Below, piece after piece: positions 26,021 through 35,461 of a DNA stretch of 64,000 nucleotides. The position numbers were made by a program, and so were the translations under genes. The stretch spans positions 6,386,001-6,450,000 of the forward strand of contig NZ_CP024190.1 in NCBI RefSeq assembly GCF_003391395.1, read 5' to 3'. The number at the start of each line of letters is the position of its first letter. Within the stretch, counting starts at the first letter, position 1. The notes beneath the pieces are model-generated. The model had not been told where the DNA came from and did no database searches. It worked only from the letters and a program-made list of their open reading frames with translations. The stretch comes from Mycobacterium marinum (GTDB taxonomy: Bacteria; Actinomycetota; Actinomycetes; Mycobacteriales; Mycobacteriaceae).

Positions 26021-28360
26021 TCAGGACGCGTCCGCCAAAGCGTTGGCAAGCAGCCCGGCGACATAACGCCAGTACAGCCAGTCGGCGACCGCGGGCCGCT
26101 GGGCTTCAGCGTCTGCCGCGCTGTATGCCTGGTGCAGCGCGATCTCCTGGCAATGTTCGGCATAGGCGCGGAATGCACGCAGGTGCGCGACCTCGCGTCC
26201 GGTGGCGTTACTCGTCATCGGCTTCATCAGGTCGAACCAGAACATGTGCCGCTCGTCGTCTGGCGGATTGGCGTCGGCCGGCGCCGGCGGCAGCAACTCC
26301 AGCAGCCGCAGATCTTCGGTCTCTGCCAGCTGGGCCGCCGCCGAGGGGTCTACCACCTCGAGCCGCGGACGTCCGGTCATCTTGCCGCTCTCCGGAATGT
26401 CGTCGGCTTCCAGGATGATCTTGGCCGCGCCCGCGTCCGAGTTGGCCAATTGTTCGGCCGTCCCGATCACCGCGCGCAGCTTCAAGTCGTGAAACGCCGC
26501 CCAACCCTGCACGGCCAACACCGGGTAGGTGGCGAACCGGGCCTGCTCATCGGCCGGGATCGCATGGTCAGCGCTGGCCATGTAGACCTTGTGCGGTAGC
26601 TCGACATTCTCGGGTATGTAGGCCAGCCCATAACTGTTGGCCACCACGATGTCGCCGTCGGTGGTCACCGCGGTGATCCAGAAGAACCCGTAGTCGCCCT
26701 TGTTGTAGGTGTCGGGCGCGTTCAACGCGGCCGCGATGCGTCGCGCCAACCGCAAGGGGTCCTTCTTTTGACTGCGACGAGACGCCGAAGCGATGGCATC
26801 GCGCGCGGCCCGCGCCGCCGAGACCGGAACCATCGGCGATGGCGTAACGGCATCGGGCGCTTCGGACTTTTCTTTTCCGTCCGGCTTGGGTCGCTCCGGA
26901 GCCGGACGGGTCGGCGATGCGGTGCGAGCCGCCGCCGGGCGCGGCGCGGCCGTATTGGGGCCCCGGCCGCCCGACTCCACCGGTGCGCGCCCCGAGGCGG
27001 CACGCGAGCCGGCACCCGAGGCCGCTGACTGGCTTGTGCTCGAACTCGCTCCGGCCGAGGACAGGCCCGAGCTTGATCCTGCGGACACTCCTCGACCGCC
27101 GCCCGGCATCGCGCTGGCGGCAGGTGCGGCCGCGGCCCCTCCCGACGAGTCGTCGCCGTGCGCAGGGCCCGAAGGTCCCGACGGCTGGGTTGACGGTGCC
27201 GTGGACGTCTCCGTTGCCGCTGCCGGCTTCACGTGAGCCGGGTCGGTTGACGGCTGCCCCGGCGTGGACGGCGACCCCGGCTGCGATGGCGCGGGCTGCG
27301 GACTCGCGCCCGGGTCGGTGGGCCCCGGCTGCGGACCGGGCCCCGGAGCTGGCGCGGGCTGCGGTGCCGGCGCTGGGGCAGGTCCCGGGGCGGGCGCAGG
27401 GGCCGGCGCTGGTGCCGGCGCTGGGGCCGGCGCTGGGGCAGGGGTTGGCTCGACCGGCAAGACCGGGGTGTCGGGCTTCCCTGGCTTCGGCTTGCCCGGG
27501 GTGACCGGCGTCACCGGCTTGCCCGGGGTGATCGGAGTACCTGGGGTGATCGGAGTACCCGGGATACCCGGGATACCCGGGGTCCCCGGGATACCCGGGA
27601 TACCCGGGGTCCCCGGGGTAACCGGGTGCGTTGGCCCGCCGGGTGTCGGAACCACCGGAGCACCCGGCTTCGGGTTCACCGGCGTGCCCGGTCCGCCCGG
27701 GGTAACCGGCTTGTGCGGGTTGACCGGCGTGGGTTCGAACGGCTTCGGTCCCGGTGGCCTCGGGGCTGGCTGACCTGGCGTCGGCACGGTCACCGACGGA
27801 ATGCCCGGGGCCGGAGGCGTCACCTGGTGCAGCAGATCCTTGAGCGCATTGTGCGGCGGCTTCCAGTTTCTGGATGCCAGAACCTGCTCAGCGGCTTCGG
27901 CCACCAGACCCGAGTTGGCCTCGTGAGCTGAGCGGATCAGGGATGCGATCGCCGCCTTGCGCTCCTCGGGGTCAAGGTCGGCGTTGCCCTCCAGAACCCG
28001 TATTTCGCGATGAGCACCGTCCACGTTGTTGTCAATGTTTGCCTTCGCCTCGGCGATCAACCCAGCCACATGCTGGTGCCAGGTAATAACCGTGGCGAGA
28101 TAGTCCTGCAGCGTGCTCATTTGCTCGAGATTGCCGCCCAGCGCACCGTTGGCCGCACTGGCGGCACCACCGGACCAGACACCACCGTCGAAGACCTCGA
28201 CCTGCTGGTGCCGGCAGGCGTCCATCACATCGGTAAACAGGTGCAGGACCCGGTTGTACTCGCGAGCCCGGTCGTAGTGGATGTCCTCGTCAGCGTCGGG
28301 CCACCCACCCGCCTCGAGCATCCGCCCGGCGTACTCCCCCGTCGGCCTCGGAATACCCAT
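26021..28360 (-). CDS. espK: EspK, ESX-1 substrate/accessory protein
   Basis: A 779-residue orthologue of EspK (Rv3879c, 729). The N-terminal domain (1-200) is helical with a WSG turn (GGVWSGGAASAANG). The centre (about 200-540) is low complexity: a Pro/Gly collagen-like part (IPGTPGIPG repeats), then a PAPAPA run, then Ser/Ala/Thr-rich sequence. The C-terminal 230 residues are a folded conserved domain (DYGFFWITAVTTDGDIVVANSYG). EspK binds EspB and EccCb1 in M. marinum and is itself secreted by ESX-1. The ATG at 28360 (MGIPRPTGEYAG) is the conserved start. Confidence 0.95.
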   Translation of the reverse strand: MGIPRPTGEYAGRMLEAGGWPDADEDIHYDRAREYNRVLHLFTDVMDACRHQQVEVFDGGVWSGGAASAANGALGGNLEQMSTLQDYLATVITWHQHVAGLIAEAKANIDNNVDGAHREIRVLEGNADLDPEERKAAIASLIRSAHEANSGLVAEAAEQVLASRNWKPPHNALKDLLHQVTPPAPGIPSVTVPTPGQPAPRPPGPKPFEPTPVNPHKPVTPGGPGTPVNPKPGAPVVPTPGGPTHPVTPGTPGIPGIPGTPGIPGIPGTPITPGTPITPGKPVTPVTPGKPKPGKPDTPVLPVEPTPAPAPAPAPAPAPAPAPAPGPAPAPAPQPAPAPGPGPQPGPTDPGASPQPAPSQPGSPSTPGQPSTDPAHVKPAAATETSTAPSTQPSGPSGPAHGDDSSGGAAAAPAASAMPGGGRGVSAGSSSGLSSAGASSSTSQSAASGAGSRAASGRAPVESGGRGPNTAAPRPAAARTASPTRPAPERPKPDGKEKSEAPDAVTPSPMVPVSAARAARDAIASASRRSQKKDPLRLARRIAAALNAPDTYNKGDYGFFWITAVTTDGDIVVANSYGLAYIPENVELPHKVYMASADHAIPADEQARFATYPVLAVQGWAAFHDLKLRAVIGTAEQLANSDAGAAKIILEADDIPESGKMTGRPRLEVVDPSAAAQLAETEDLRLLELLPPAPADANPPDDERHMFWFDLMKPMTSNATGREVAHLRAFRAYAEHCQEIALHQAYSAADAEAQRPAVADWLYWRYVAGLLANALADAS
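27340..27620 (-). repeat. Low-complexity tandem repeats inside espK
   Basis: Two short-period tandem tracts in coding frame. One codes for alternating Pro-Ala (about 27340-27450, unit GGCGCTGGG-like on plus). The other codes for IPGTP/IPGIPG units (about 27530-27620, unit GGGATACCCG-like on plus). They change the length of the disordered linker and are likely to vary between strains. Confidence 0.75.
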
Positions 28361-28767
28361 TGCCTACTCTCCTCCCCGCAGCATCCAGGCCGCAGCGACC
28401 AGACCTGTCAGGTAGGTACCCGCAGTGGATCGTTGGACCGGCGCGCACACCGCACCGCCGTTGCGCTGGCTTGCGGGCCGCGTCAGCTGGTCAGTGGTAC
28501 CGGACGTCATGGTTAACCAGCCTAACCGAGGTTAAGACCAGCTAGATGCGCCAATTTGGGGATCGGGACGGGCCGACGGAAATAACACCACAGCACGGCA
28601 GACCGCCGTATCGGAGAGATTTCGCGCAGGGTTGAGCCGCGCGCAGAACGACGCAGACGCCGCGACACGAGGCACCACGGCGGTGGCGTCAATGGTCCGC
28701 TAGCGCGAACCAACAGCCGCTGACAGGCGCGCCGAGGGGACTGTTTCCACCCCGGCGCAGGGACGGA
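28361..28767. other. Intergenic region espL-espK, no gene seen
   Basis: A 407-bp gap between two minus-strand genes. It should hold the espK promoter. The short open frames in it lack codon bias and recognisable products, and I see no clear hairpin or repeat. Confidence 0.5.
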
Positions 28768-29115
28768 TCAGACCATCCCGTTGTTCATTGTTTGAGACAT
28801 TGAGGACAACACCGCGGTCAGCTTTTCTCCCGCCGCGTCGTTGTATTTGGATGCGGCGGCCTGGGCGTTCTTCAACGCCTGGTTGACCCGCGCACTAACG
28901 ACCTCCGCACCAACTTCCTTCAGCAGGCCGTCGTCGATGCGCACAGCGGTGAGCCACTGGTGCCCATTGATCGTCACCTCGACCGTCTCGGTGTCGTCTT
29001 TGCCACGGAAATTGCCGGTATTCATTTGGTTCAGCGTTCCGTCCAAGGCCGACTGGAACCGTGCCGCCAACGCCAACACCTGCGCGACTTGGGGGTCCAT
29101 CTCCATGCTGGTCAC
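28768..29115 (-). CDS. espL: EspL, YbaB/EbfC-fold ESX-1 accessory protein
   Basis: A 115-residue orthologue of EspL (Rv3880c), the same length. TVEVTINGHQWLTAVRIDDGLL is conserved. EspL has a YbaB-like fold and is needed for stability and secretion of EspE, EspF and EspJ-type substrates in M. marinum. It lies 36 bp downstream of espB. A paralogue with the same EspB-EspL order is at 1167-1505. Confidence 0.95.
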   Translation of the reverse strand: MTSMEMDPQVAQVLALAARFQSALDGTLNQMNTGNFRGKDDTETVEVTINGHQWLTAVRIDDGLLKEVGAEVVSARVNQALKNAQAAASKYNDAAGEKLTAVLSSMSQTMNNGMV

Positions 29116-29151
29116 CTTGACTCCTTACTGTCCTGACGACTGTCCTGACGG

Positions 29152-30516
29152 CTACTTGTTGTCCTGACGGCGGCGGTTACCGATTACGGCCTCGGTCCAC
29201 TCGCGGTCCTCGGTGTAGAGCGCTTCCTCGTCTTGTTGAGCGCCCTTGGACTTGGCGCCGCCCTGGCCCTGGCCAGCGCCGCCCATCGGCATTCCCATGC
29301 CGCCTCCGGCCATTCCGCGACCTGCGGCGCCACCACCCTGGCCGGCACCGGCGACGTCCCCTGCCGCGGCCGGTCGCACGGACTCGCCGCCGGCCAGGGC
29401 CGCATCACCCATCGGCATCCCGCCGAGACCACCACCGCCGCCGCCCAAAGACATCGGTTTGACACCGAGGCCCTTGGACAGGTTGGACGCCGCCTCGCGA
29501 CCCGCCGAGGTGAGCTCGGCGGTGTTGACGTCGGGTGTGCCGCCCGCTCCACCGGTGGGCGGAATCATCGGGGGCGTCATTCCCGAGGCCAGCCCGGTGG
29601 AACCGTCGCCGGGCGGCATCAAGAAGCCCGGGATCAGGCCCTGCGGTTGCGCGGGTGGCGGCGGGTCGATCTTGATCGCCGCCGGAGGCTTCGGCGGATT
29701 CACCGGCTCCAGATCAGCCTTGGTGTTGTATTCGCTCAACACCTTCTCCGAGGTCTCTTGATACTCGGCGTAGAGCTTGATGGCTTGCTCTTGATAGTCC
29801 GGGTCTTTCGCCAGTCTCTCGAGTTCGACGATGTCGGCCAGGGTGGGGTGCCCCCGCCTGGCCCACAGCTGCAGTTGCGCCATGAAATTGGCCTGCTTGG
29901 CCAGCGATGCACTCAGCTTGGCCATGTGGAGTATCCACTCCTTCTGCTGGTCCATCGAGGCCTCGCAGGCGGTAGCGGCGTCACCCTCCCAGTTCTCGAA
30001 GATCCGGAACCGCTTGATGTCGCGTTGCAGGGCCAGGTTGAAGTTGTTCCACCCGTCGGCGAAGTTGACCAACGACGTGCCCTGGTCACCGGATTCGAGC
30101 TTCGTCGCCGCGGTCTTGAGGTCGGTGAAGTCTGATTCCCCCGCGGCCGCCACCTTCGGGGTTTCCTCCAGTGAATCGGTCTGGCCGGCGCCGGCGCCGC
30201 CCGCAGATTGGGCTTCGACCTCGCCATTGCCGTCGTTATCGAGCGCGGTTGCGGACTCGTCCTCGACCTCGCCATAAGCCGCGGCGGCGTTACGCAGCGA
30301 CGTCGCCAGACGTTGCCGCTCCCGCTCGCCTGCCTGCAGATATAGGCGGACGTTGTCGGCGGAGACCGCCAGTTGTTCGGCCGCGTTGGTGGCTGCCGTG
30401 AGGCCGCACGGTGCCTGGGGCACATCAGTGGGCGGAGTCGCCATCGGCGCCTCCACCTCGTTGGCCCTGTTCAAGATTTCCTGCTGATCCACCGTGACGG
30501 TCTGCGGCTGGCTCAT
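29152..30516 (-). CDS. espB: EspB, ESX-1 secreted phospholipid-binding protein
   Basis: A 454-residue orthologue of EspB (Rv3881c). The N-terminus VTVDQQEILNRANEVEAPMA is conserved; the WxG turn reads NWEGDAATACEAS. The Pro/Gly-rich C-terminal part carries the MycP1-processed region and the tail ALYTEDREWTEAVIGNRRRQ. The usual YxxxD export motif reads YGEVE at residues 81-85, with Asp replaced by Glu. EspB assembles into heptameric rings and binds phosphatidic acid and phosphatidylserine. GGAGGA precedes the ATG; the upstream ATTATCGTCGCTGAA element (about 30547) is shared with the paralogous genes. Confidence 0.96.
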   Translation of the reverse strand: MSQPQTVTVDQQEILNRANEVEAPMATPPTDVPQAPCGLTAATNAAEQLAVSADNVRLYLQAGERERQRLATSLRNAAAAYGEVEDESATALDNDGNGEVEAQSAGGAGAGQTDSLEETPKVAAAGESDFTDLKTAATKLESGDQGTSLVNFADGWNNFNLALQRDIKRFRIFENWEGDAATACEASMDQQKEWILHMAKLSASLAKQANFMAQLQLWARRGHPTLADIVELERLAKDPDYQEQAIKLYAEYQETSEKVLSEYNTKADLEPVNPPKPPAAIKIDPPPPAQPQGLIPGFLMPPGDGSTGLASGMTPPMIPPTGGAGGTPDVNTAELTSAGREAASNLSKGLGVKPMSLGGGGGGLGGMPMGDAALAGGESVRPAAAGDVAGAGQGGGAAGRGMAGGGMGMPMGGAGQGQGGAKSKGAQQDEEALYTEDREWTEAVIGNRRRQDNK

Positions 30517-30615
30517 GTCGGATCGTCCTCCTTAGTGCTCCATGCCATTATCGTCGCTGAAACGACCGCTTGCTGCACCAAAAAATTTCGCCGCCCTCTT
30601 CCAGCCCACTTCGAC

Positions 30616-32013
30616 CTACTTGGGCAGGGCCATCTGGAAGCGACTTTCCTCAGGTGGAGAGACCCGCCGGATCGGCAACTTGCGGTGTCGCGGGGTGCCG
30701 ACCAAGTTGTGACGCAGGATCACCCGATCGATACCGGGGTGTGCGCCCAGATAGGTCGTCGCGTTCGGCCACACCACCTTGGCCTCCGCACCGACATGGG
30801 CACCGATAAGCCCGGCGAATTGTTCGAAGTGTGGTCCCACGGTGACGACGCCCCCCGCAGCCGCCGAACGCACCGCGAACTGGGTGAAGGTCTGGGCGTC
30901 CCCCAGGTTGACGGTCGCATCCACGTCATCGAACGGCATGTACACCGGGCAGCGGTTCACGGTCTCGCCGATTAACACGCCCGCTGATCCGATTGGCAGT
31001 TGGCAGTGGTGATTGGCAACCAGGGTCTGCCCTTCCAACGCCGGCCGCTGACCGCCGAACAGGCGCGAGAAGCCCCGGGGAGTCTTGGGCTTTCCCACTG
31101 TGGTCAGCAACACCGTGGACCGCGGCGGCATCCCGGGAGCGATCCGGACCCTGGTAATGGTGTGGTCCGCTCGTGCGGACCACCACAAATCCGGGCCGCC
31201 GGGTGCTGTGTAGGCGGCGGTGTAGCTGTCGTGGCCCTTGATCATCGACCATTTCTCCCGCACATAACCGATGTCGGTGGCGTGGTCGTAGTCGTCGAAG
31301 CTGCGCCCGCATACCGCGTCGACGCCGTTGCTGGCCAGGCCATCGGCGATGCGAGTCGCCGACGCCACCAGATACCGAGCCAAACCGGCGAGGCCGGCCT
31401 CGCGGCGCTGCGCAGACTTGCGGGTTTGTTCCGGGTCGGCTCGCAGCATGATCCAGGTCCGCCGGCTTGCGGGAGCCGGATCGGCGCCGATCACCCGCTG
31501 GTAAAGGCTCACCACCTCTTCGGAGGCAGTGTTGCCAACGCGGTAGCCCGCCGAGACCACATCTGCTTCCAGGTCCGGGCAATGCACCGACAGCAGGTCC
31601 TCGAGCAGCCGGGTGTCCAGCACGTCGTCGGTGTGGGCCTTGCCGTCGACGATGACCGTCGGGGTAAACGGGCGGGGTTTGAGTTCGATCACCGCAATCA
31701 ACCGGTCGCGTCGCCAACGCACCGCGACGTGATCCCCCGGCTTCACGGTGGCACCAACCACCGGCTCGGACGGGACATCCGGCGGTCGCCGACGCCGACG
31801 CAACCAGGCGAACACGGTAGCCACCCACCCGGTGACCCGACGACCGGCGAAAGTCACCGTCGCCACGATGACGCCCAGCGCTACCAGGGCGATGCCCACC
31901 CACCAGTAGCGCAGGTGCAGGAACATCATGATGCAGGGCGGCGCCAGCACCGCAACGACAAGTGTGTGACCGGTGCTGACCCGGAACCGTATTGAACTGA
32001 AGGGGTTCCTCAT
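30616..32013 (-). CDS. eccE1: EccE1, ESX-1 membrane-complex component
   Basis: A 465-residue orthologue of EccE1 (Rv3882c, 462). Two N-terminal transmembrane helices lie at about residues 12-60, followed by a large domain. The ATG at 32013 (MRNPFSSIRF) overlaps the mycP1 stop (ATGA) and matches the known protein; the longer frame upstream overlaps mycP1 and is rejected. EccE sits at the periphery of the ESX complex and stabilises it with MycP. Confidence 0.96.
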   Translation of the reverse strand: MRNPFSSIRFRVSTGHTLVVAVLAPPCIMMFLHLRYWWVGIALVALGVIVATVTFAGRRVTGWVATVFAWLRRRRRPPDVPSEPVVGATVKPGDHVAVRWRRDRLIAVIELKPRPFTPTVIVDGKAHTDDVLDTRLLEDLLSVHCPDLEADVVSAGYRVGNTASEEVVSLYQRVIGADPAPASRRTWIMLRADPEQTRKSAQRREAGLAGLARYLVASATRIADGLASNGVDAVCGRSFDDYDHATDIGYVREKWSMIKGHDSYTAAYTAPGGPDLWWSARADHTITRVRIAPGMPPRSTVLLTTVGKPKTPRGFSRLFGGQRPALEGQTLVANHHCQLPIGSAGVLIGETVNRCPVYMPFDDVDATVNLGDAQTFTQFAVRSAAAGGVVTVGPHFEQFAGLIGAHVGAEAKVVWPNATTYLGAHPGIDRVILRHNLVGTPRHRKLPIRRVSPPEESRFQMALPK

Positions 32014-33350
32014 CGGCGCCTCAACGCCCGGGCGGCCAACGTGCCCAATCCGAGCACCAGCGTCAGCCCCAGTAGCGACACCGCCACCATGGTGATCGGG
32101 CGGTGATCCGGGCCGGGTTCGATGCGTGGGGGCGGTAGTCGTCTGACGCTGGGGGGCACCGACGCCGGGCCCGGCGGGATGTCCCACGTCAGCGCCGCGA
32201 CGGCATTGACCACCCCGGAGCCGACGAGATTGTCGATACCGCCTCCGGGATGTCTCGCGGTGGCCGTGATCCGGTTCATCACCTGCACCGGCGTCAGTTC
32301 CGGAAACCGTTGCCGGACCAGCGCGGCCAGACCCGAGACATAAGCCGCCGCAAACGAGGTGCCGGCGATCGGGACGGGTCCTTCTCGACCTTGCAGGGCG
32401 TTGACCGGTTCGCCGTGATCACCGAGCGCGATGATGTTCTCCGCGGGTGCCGCTACCCCCACCCACGGTCCGTGCATGGAAAACGAACTCGGTACCCCGT
32501 TCTGGCCGATGCCCCCGACAGTCAGCACCAAGGGCGCATACCAAGCCGGTGTGACCACGGTCTGCACCTTGTTCCAGCCCCGGGGATCATTGGGTGTCGA
32601 CGCGTCGGGCATCGGATTCTGCGAGCAGTCGCCGCCGGTGTTACCCGCGGCGACCACGACCACGGCGTTCTTGGCGTTGACCGCATAGTCGATGGCCGCG
32701 CCCAGACTTATTTCGTCGATCGGCCTGCTCACCTTGTAACACGCCGCCTCGCTGATGTTGATCACTCCCGCCCCGAGGTTGGCCGCATGCACCACCGCAC
32801 GGGCAAGACTGCGGATGGACCCGGCCGCCGGCGTCGCGTTGGGATCATTGGGGTTGGGTTGGGAGCCAACCGGTTCGAAGGCCTCCGATGTCTGGCGCAA
32901 CGAAAGCAGTCGCACGTCGGGGGCAACCCCGACGAAACCGTCAGTCGGTGCGGGGCGCCCGCCGATAATCGAGGCCGTGAGCGTGCCGTGCGCATCACAG
33001 TCCGACAGTCCGTCGCCCGCCTGATCGACGAAGTCCCCGCCCGGCTCGGCCGGGACCCGTGGTGAGGCATCCACGCCGGTATCGATCACCGCCACCGTGA
33101 CGCCGGCCCCGGTCGCAAACTTGTGGGCCTCTCCGACACCCATATAGGCGTTACTCCACGGCGGATCGTGAAAGCTGGAATCGGGCAGCGTCGTGGGGCT
33201 GGTACAGAGCACTCTCTGCTCGGTGGGTTGGTCGGGACCGGTTACATCCGGCGGTACCGCGCCGGGATCAATCGAGGGAGGATCGATTGCCAAAGCCGGC
33301 GGTGCGGTCAGCAACGCCAGCGCGACCATCGTCAGCAAGGTCCGGTGCAC
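32010..33350 (-). CDS. mycP1: MycP1, membrane-anchored subtilisin-like protease (mycosin-1)
   Basis: A 446-residue subtilase, exactly the length of Rv3883c. Signal peptide (VHRTLLTMVALALLTAPPAL), N-terminal extension, and the catalytic triad in VIDTGVD (Asp about 90), CDAHGTLTAS (His about 121) and GTSFAAAYVSG (Ser about 332). A C-terminal transmembrane helix ends in ALRRR. MycP1 cleaves EspB and is required for ESX-1 stability. I use the GTG at 33350; the open frame extends another 108 codons upstream without resemblance to the family. The 256 bp between this start and the next stop hold its promoter. Confidence 0.96.
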   Translation of the reverse strand: MHRTLLTMVALALLTAPPALAIDPPSIDPGAVPPDVTGPDQPTEQRVLCTSPTTLPDSSFHDPPWSNAYMGVGEAHKFATGAGVTVAVIDTGVDASPRVPAEPGGDFVDQAGDGLSDCDAHGTLTASIIGGRPAPTDGFVGVAPDVRLLSLRQTSEAFEPVGSQPNPNDPNATPAAGSIRSLARAVVHAANLGAGVINISEAACYKVSRPIDEISLGAAIDYAVNAKNAVVVVAAGNTGGDCSQNPMPDASTPNDPRGWNKVQTVVTPAWYAPLVLTVGGIGQNGVPSSFSMHGPWVGVAAPAENIIALGDHGEPVNALQGREGPVPIAGTSFAAAYVSGLAALVRQRFPELTPVQVMNRITATARHPGGGIDNLVGSGVVNAVAALTWDIPPGPASVPPSVRRLPPPRIEPGPDHRPITMVAVSLLGLTLVLGLGTLAARALRRR

Positions 33351-33606
33351 CCCGGAATCACTCCGTTCTCTAGCCGCAGTGAAGCTCTGGCACGCTCGTG
33401 TCAGTCGTGCCTGCATTTTAGACGTAACGGGCGCGTAAACGACGCTATTCAACCCGGTGCCAGCCTGTCCATCCTGAACTGTGACCAAGCGGCGTCGGCA
33501 ACTGGCTCCGCACGCCGTGCCGTGCCGGCCTGGGCGTCGCTCAAAGCTGCACGAACACATGCCATTCCACGCGCCCGGGCTTACCCTCGCCAACCGGCGC
33601 GACCCG

Positions 33607-34260
33607 TCACCAAACGATGGCGGCCATGTCACGGTTGTCCGCGCACACGCTGCGCACCGCCGCTTCGACATCACCAGCGGCGATCATCTGAAGATCCTCG
33701 ACGGACACCGCTCGCCCCGCTCGCTTCTGGGCGACCACTCGAGTGTCCCGATATCCCTCGGCGCGCTCGATGACGTTGCGCGCGAACCGCCCGTTCTGCA
33801 TGGCATCGATCCCGTGTTGCCCACCCGGGGTGGTGTAGTTGCGGATGGTGGTGGCCGCATCCAAAAAGGTCTCGCGCGCCGCCTCATCGAGCAGGCTGGC
33901 GCGCGGCGCGGCATAGCGCTGCCCGATCTCGACGATTTCCGTGGGCGAATAGGACTCAAAGCGCAGCTTGCGATTGAATCGGCCGGCCAAACCCGGATTC
34001 ACGCTGAGGAATTCGTCGACCTGATCCTCATAGCCCGCACCGATGAAACAGAAATCGAATCGGTGGGTCTCCAACTTGACCAGGAGCTGGTTGACCGCCT
34101 CCATGCCAATCATGTCCGGTGTTCCGTCCTGGTGACGTTCCACCAGTGAGTAAAACTCGTGTTTCATCCGCACCGAGAAGCGGGTGGTCGCCGCACGCAG
34201 CCTGCGGTTGTAGAAGAGGTGCCCGGAGTTTTGGTCCCGGTTGGACAAACTCAATGGCAT
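33607..34260 (-). pseudogene. EccB2'-'EccA2 in-frame chimera, scar of the ESX-2 deletion
   Basis: A 217-residue open frame made of two unrelated parts. Residues 1-34 (MPLSLSNRDQNSGHLFYNRR and the following RLRAATTRFSVRMKH) are the N-terminus of EccB2, with the EccB pattern SGxxF..RR..A..R. From residue 35 (EFYSLVERHQDGTPDMIGME) to the end (NRDMAAIVW) it is the C-terminal third of the AAA+ protein EccA2 (Rv3884c), starting just inside Walker B; Walker A is absent. The join is in frame. The gene starts three bases after the Rv3896c stop, as eccB2 does. Everything between eccB2 and the middle of eccA2 (eccC2, eccD2, mycP2, eccE2 and others) is missing. It is probably non-functional, though the frame is intact. 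Confidence 0.85.
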
Positions 34261-34263
34261 TGC

Positions 34264-35139
34264 TCAGTACCCCCTTGGGGAACGACGTGGATCGGCTTGC
34301 TGGATCCGATCAGCCAGGTTCGATGCATCAGCGGCAACCCCGTAGCGGCCCTGCGCGTAGTTGATGAACGCGCATGCCTGGGCCACCAGGTTGGTGATGT
34401 TGGTCGAGGTGCCCGGCTGGTGGTAGGCCGCGAAGGTCGGTGCGATGAACTGCCACGCACCCCTACTCGGCGTGCCCTGAGACGCGTTAGCGTCCCAGTC
34501 GTTCACCGCGCTGGCGTTGTAGCCCGACTCTCGGCGGGCCACCAAATCCATCCCGCGTGTCCAGCGCGCTCGTGCTGCAGGGTCGTGAATACCCTTGATA
34601 TCGAGGGCTTTACGGATCGCCGCCAACACAGCGGGCCGGCCGGTGGGTGGAACGTGATGATGCTGTCGCCTAGCGGCTGCCTGTAGGTACCGCAGCCGGC
34701 GCAGCCGCAACACCAGTTGTCGCGCCCGTGCACGCGACCGCACGATGTGGCGGCGCTGGGCTCGCAGTCTTGCCGCCATGCGGACCATCGCTTCGCGCCG
34801 GCCAAGCGGCGTATCGGCCGCGAGCGCGCTATCGGCGTGGGCTGCCTGCAGGATGGCGCGCGTGGCCCTTCTCGCATGCGCGTGATCGGCCTGGGCTATC
34901 GACATGATCTGTGCGAATTCCCGGTCGGTGTCGATGGACCGTCGTACGGCCTGGACGACGGCGTGCGATCGCGCTGCGGCCCGGTCGGGAAGCCGGTTCC
35001 CTCCTGTCTGCGATACGGAGTCGGCCAGTGCCTGAAGCTGCGGCTCGTGGCGGCTTCTTTCGTCGACTAAGCGACCGGCGAACAGCCCGTGCCCGCGGGA
35101 CAAGGTCGCCAGCGTCTGAAGGATCAGCGGATCAGTCAA
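34264..35139 (-). CDS. Lysozyme-like transglycosylase domain protein (Rv3896c orthologue)
   Basis: A 291-residue protein. The N-terminal 190 residues are Arg- and Ala-rich helices. The C-terminal 100 residues form an SLT/lysozyme-like domain: catalytic Glu in VARRESGYN, then AVNDWDANASQGTPSRGAWQ and FIAPTFAAYH. In M. tuberculosis this gene (Rv3896c) precedes eccB2 and is thought to act on peptidoglycan for ESX-2. Here the ESX-2 core is gone but the gene remains open. The start is a TTG; a stop lies 13 codons upstream in frame and no better start exists, so the 5' end may be trimmed. Confidence 0.75.
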   Translation of the reverse strand: MTDPLILQTLATLSRGHGLFAGRLVDERSRHEPQLQALADSVSQTGGNRLPDRAAARSHAVVQAVRRSIDTDREFAQIMSIAQADHAHARRATRAILQAAHADSALAADTPLGRREAMVRMAARLRAQRRHIVRSRARARQLVLRLRRLRYLQAAARRQHHHVPPTGRPAVLAAIRKALDIKGIHDPAARARWTRGMDLVARRESGYNASAVNDWDANASQGTPSRGAWQFIAPTFAAYHQPGTSTNITNLVAQACAFINYAQGRYGVAADASNLADRIQQADPRRSPRGY

Positions 35140-35265
35140 GAATTCCTCCGCCGCCGTGCCGAAACCGGCCCACGTCTGTCAGCAGACCACTCCGCCTGGA
35201 AACAAACACCCAAGCCACTACTCCCGTACCTCCGGGTCAGCGAAACGTGGCGCACCATGGGCGCG

Positions 35266-35461
35266 GACACCGTCGCCCGCCCATCGCAGGGTAGCTGCAG
35301 CGCATTTGCGCGCGCATTTCGATTGACCGGGCCACCATCGGTAATGGCGACACCCGTGACGAGATTACTTCGGCTCGGAGGAGCCGACTAGTCACCTAAC
35401 CACACGGTTGTCGACGACTGACCAGGTTCCTAAGAGGTCGCCGGCGACACGTGAGAAAGGT
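35266..35461 (+). repeat. Left copy of a ~196-bp inverted repeat
   Basis: The stretch from ACACCGTCGCCCGCCCATCG to GAGAAAGGT recurs in inverted orientation at 39854-40049, with about nine in ten bases identical by eye. Similarity stops abruptly at both ends. Each copy sits just upstream of an outward-facing gene (Rv3896c-like here, the 75-residue gene on the other side). No transposase lies between the copies. Confidence 0.85.

Noticed and set aside
27340..27620. Short regularly repeated units suggesting a CRISPR or minisatellite
   Set aside because: The units are coding repeats of espK (Pro-Ala and IPGTP) with no spacers and no cas genes.
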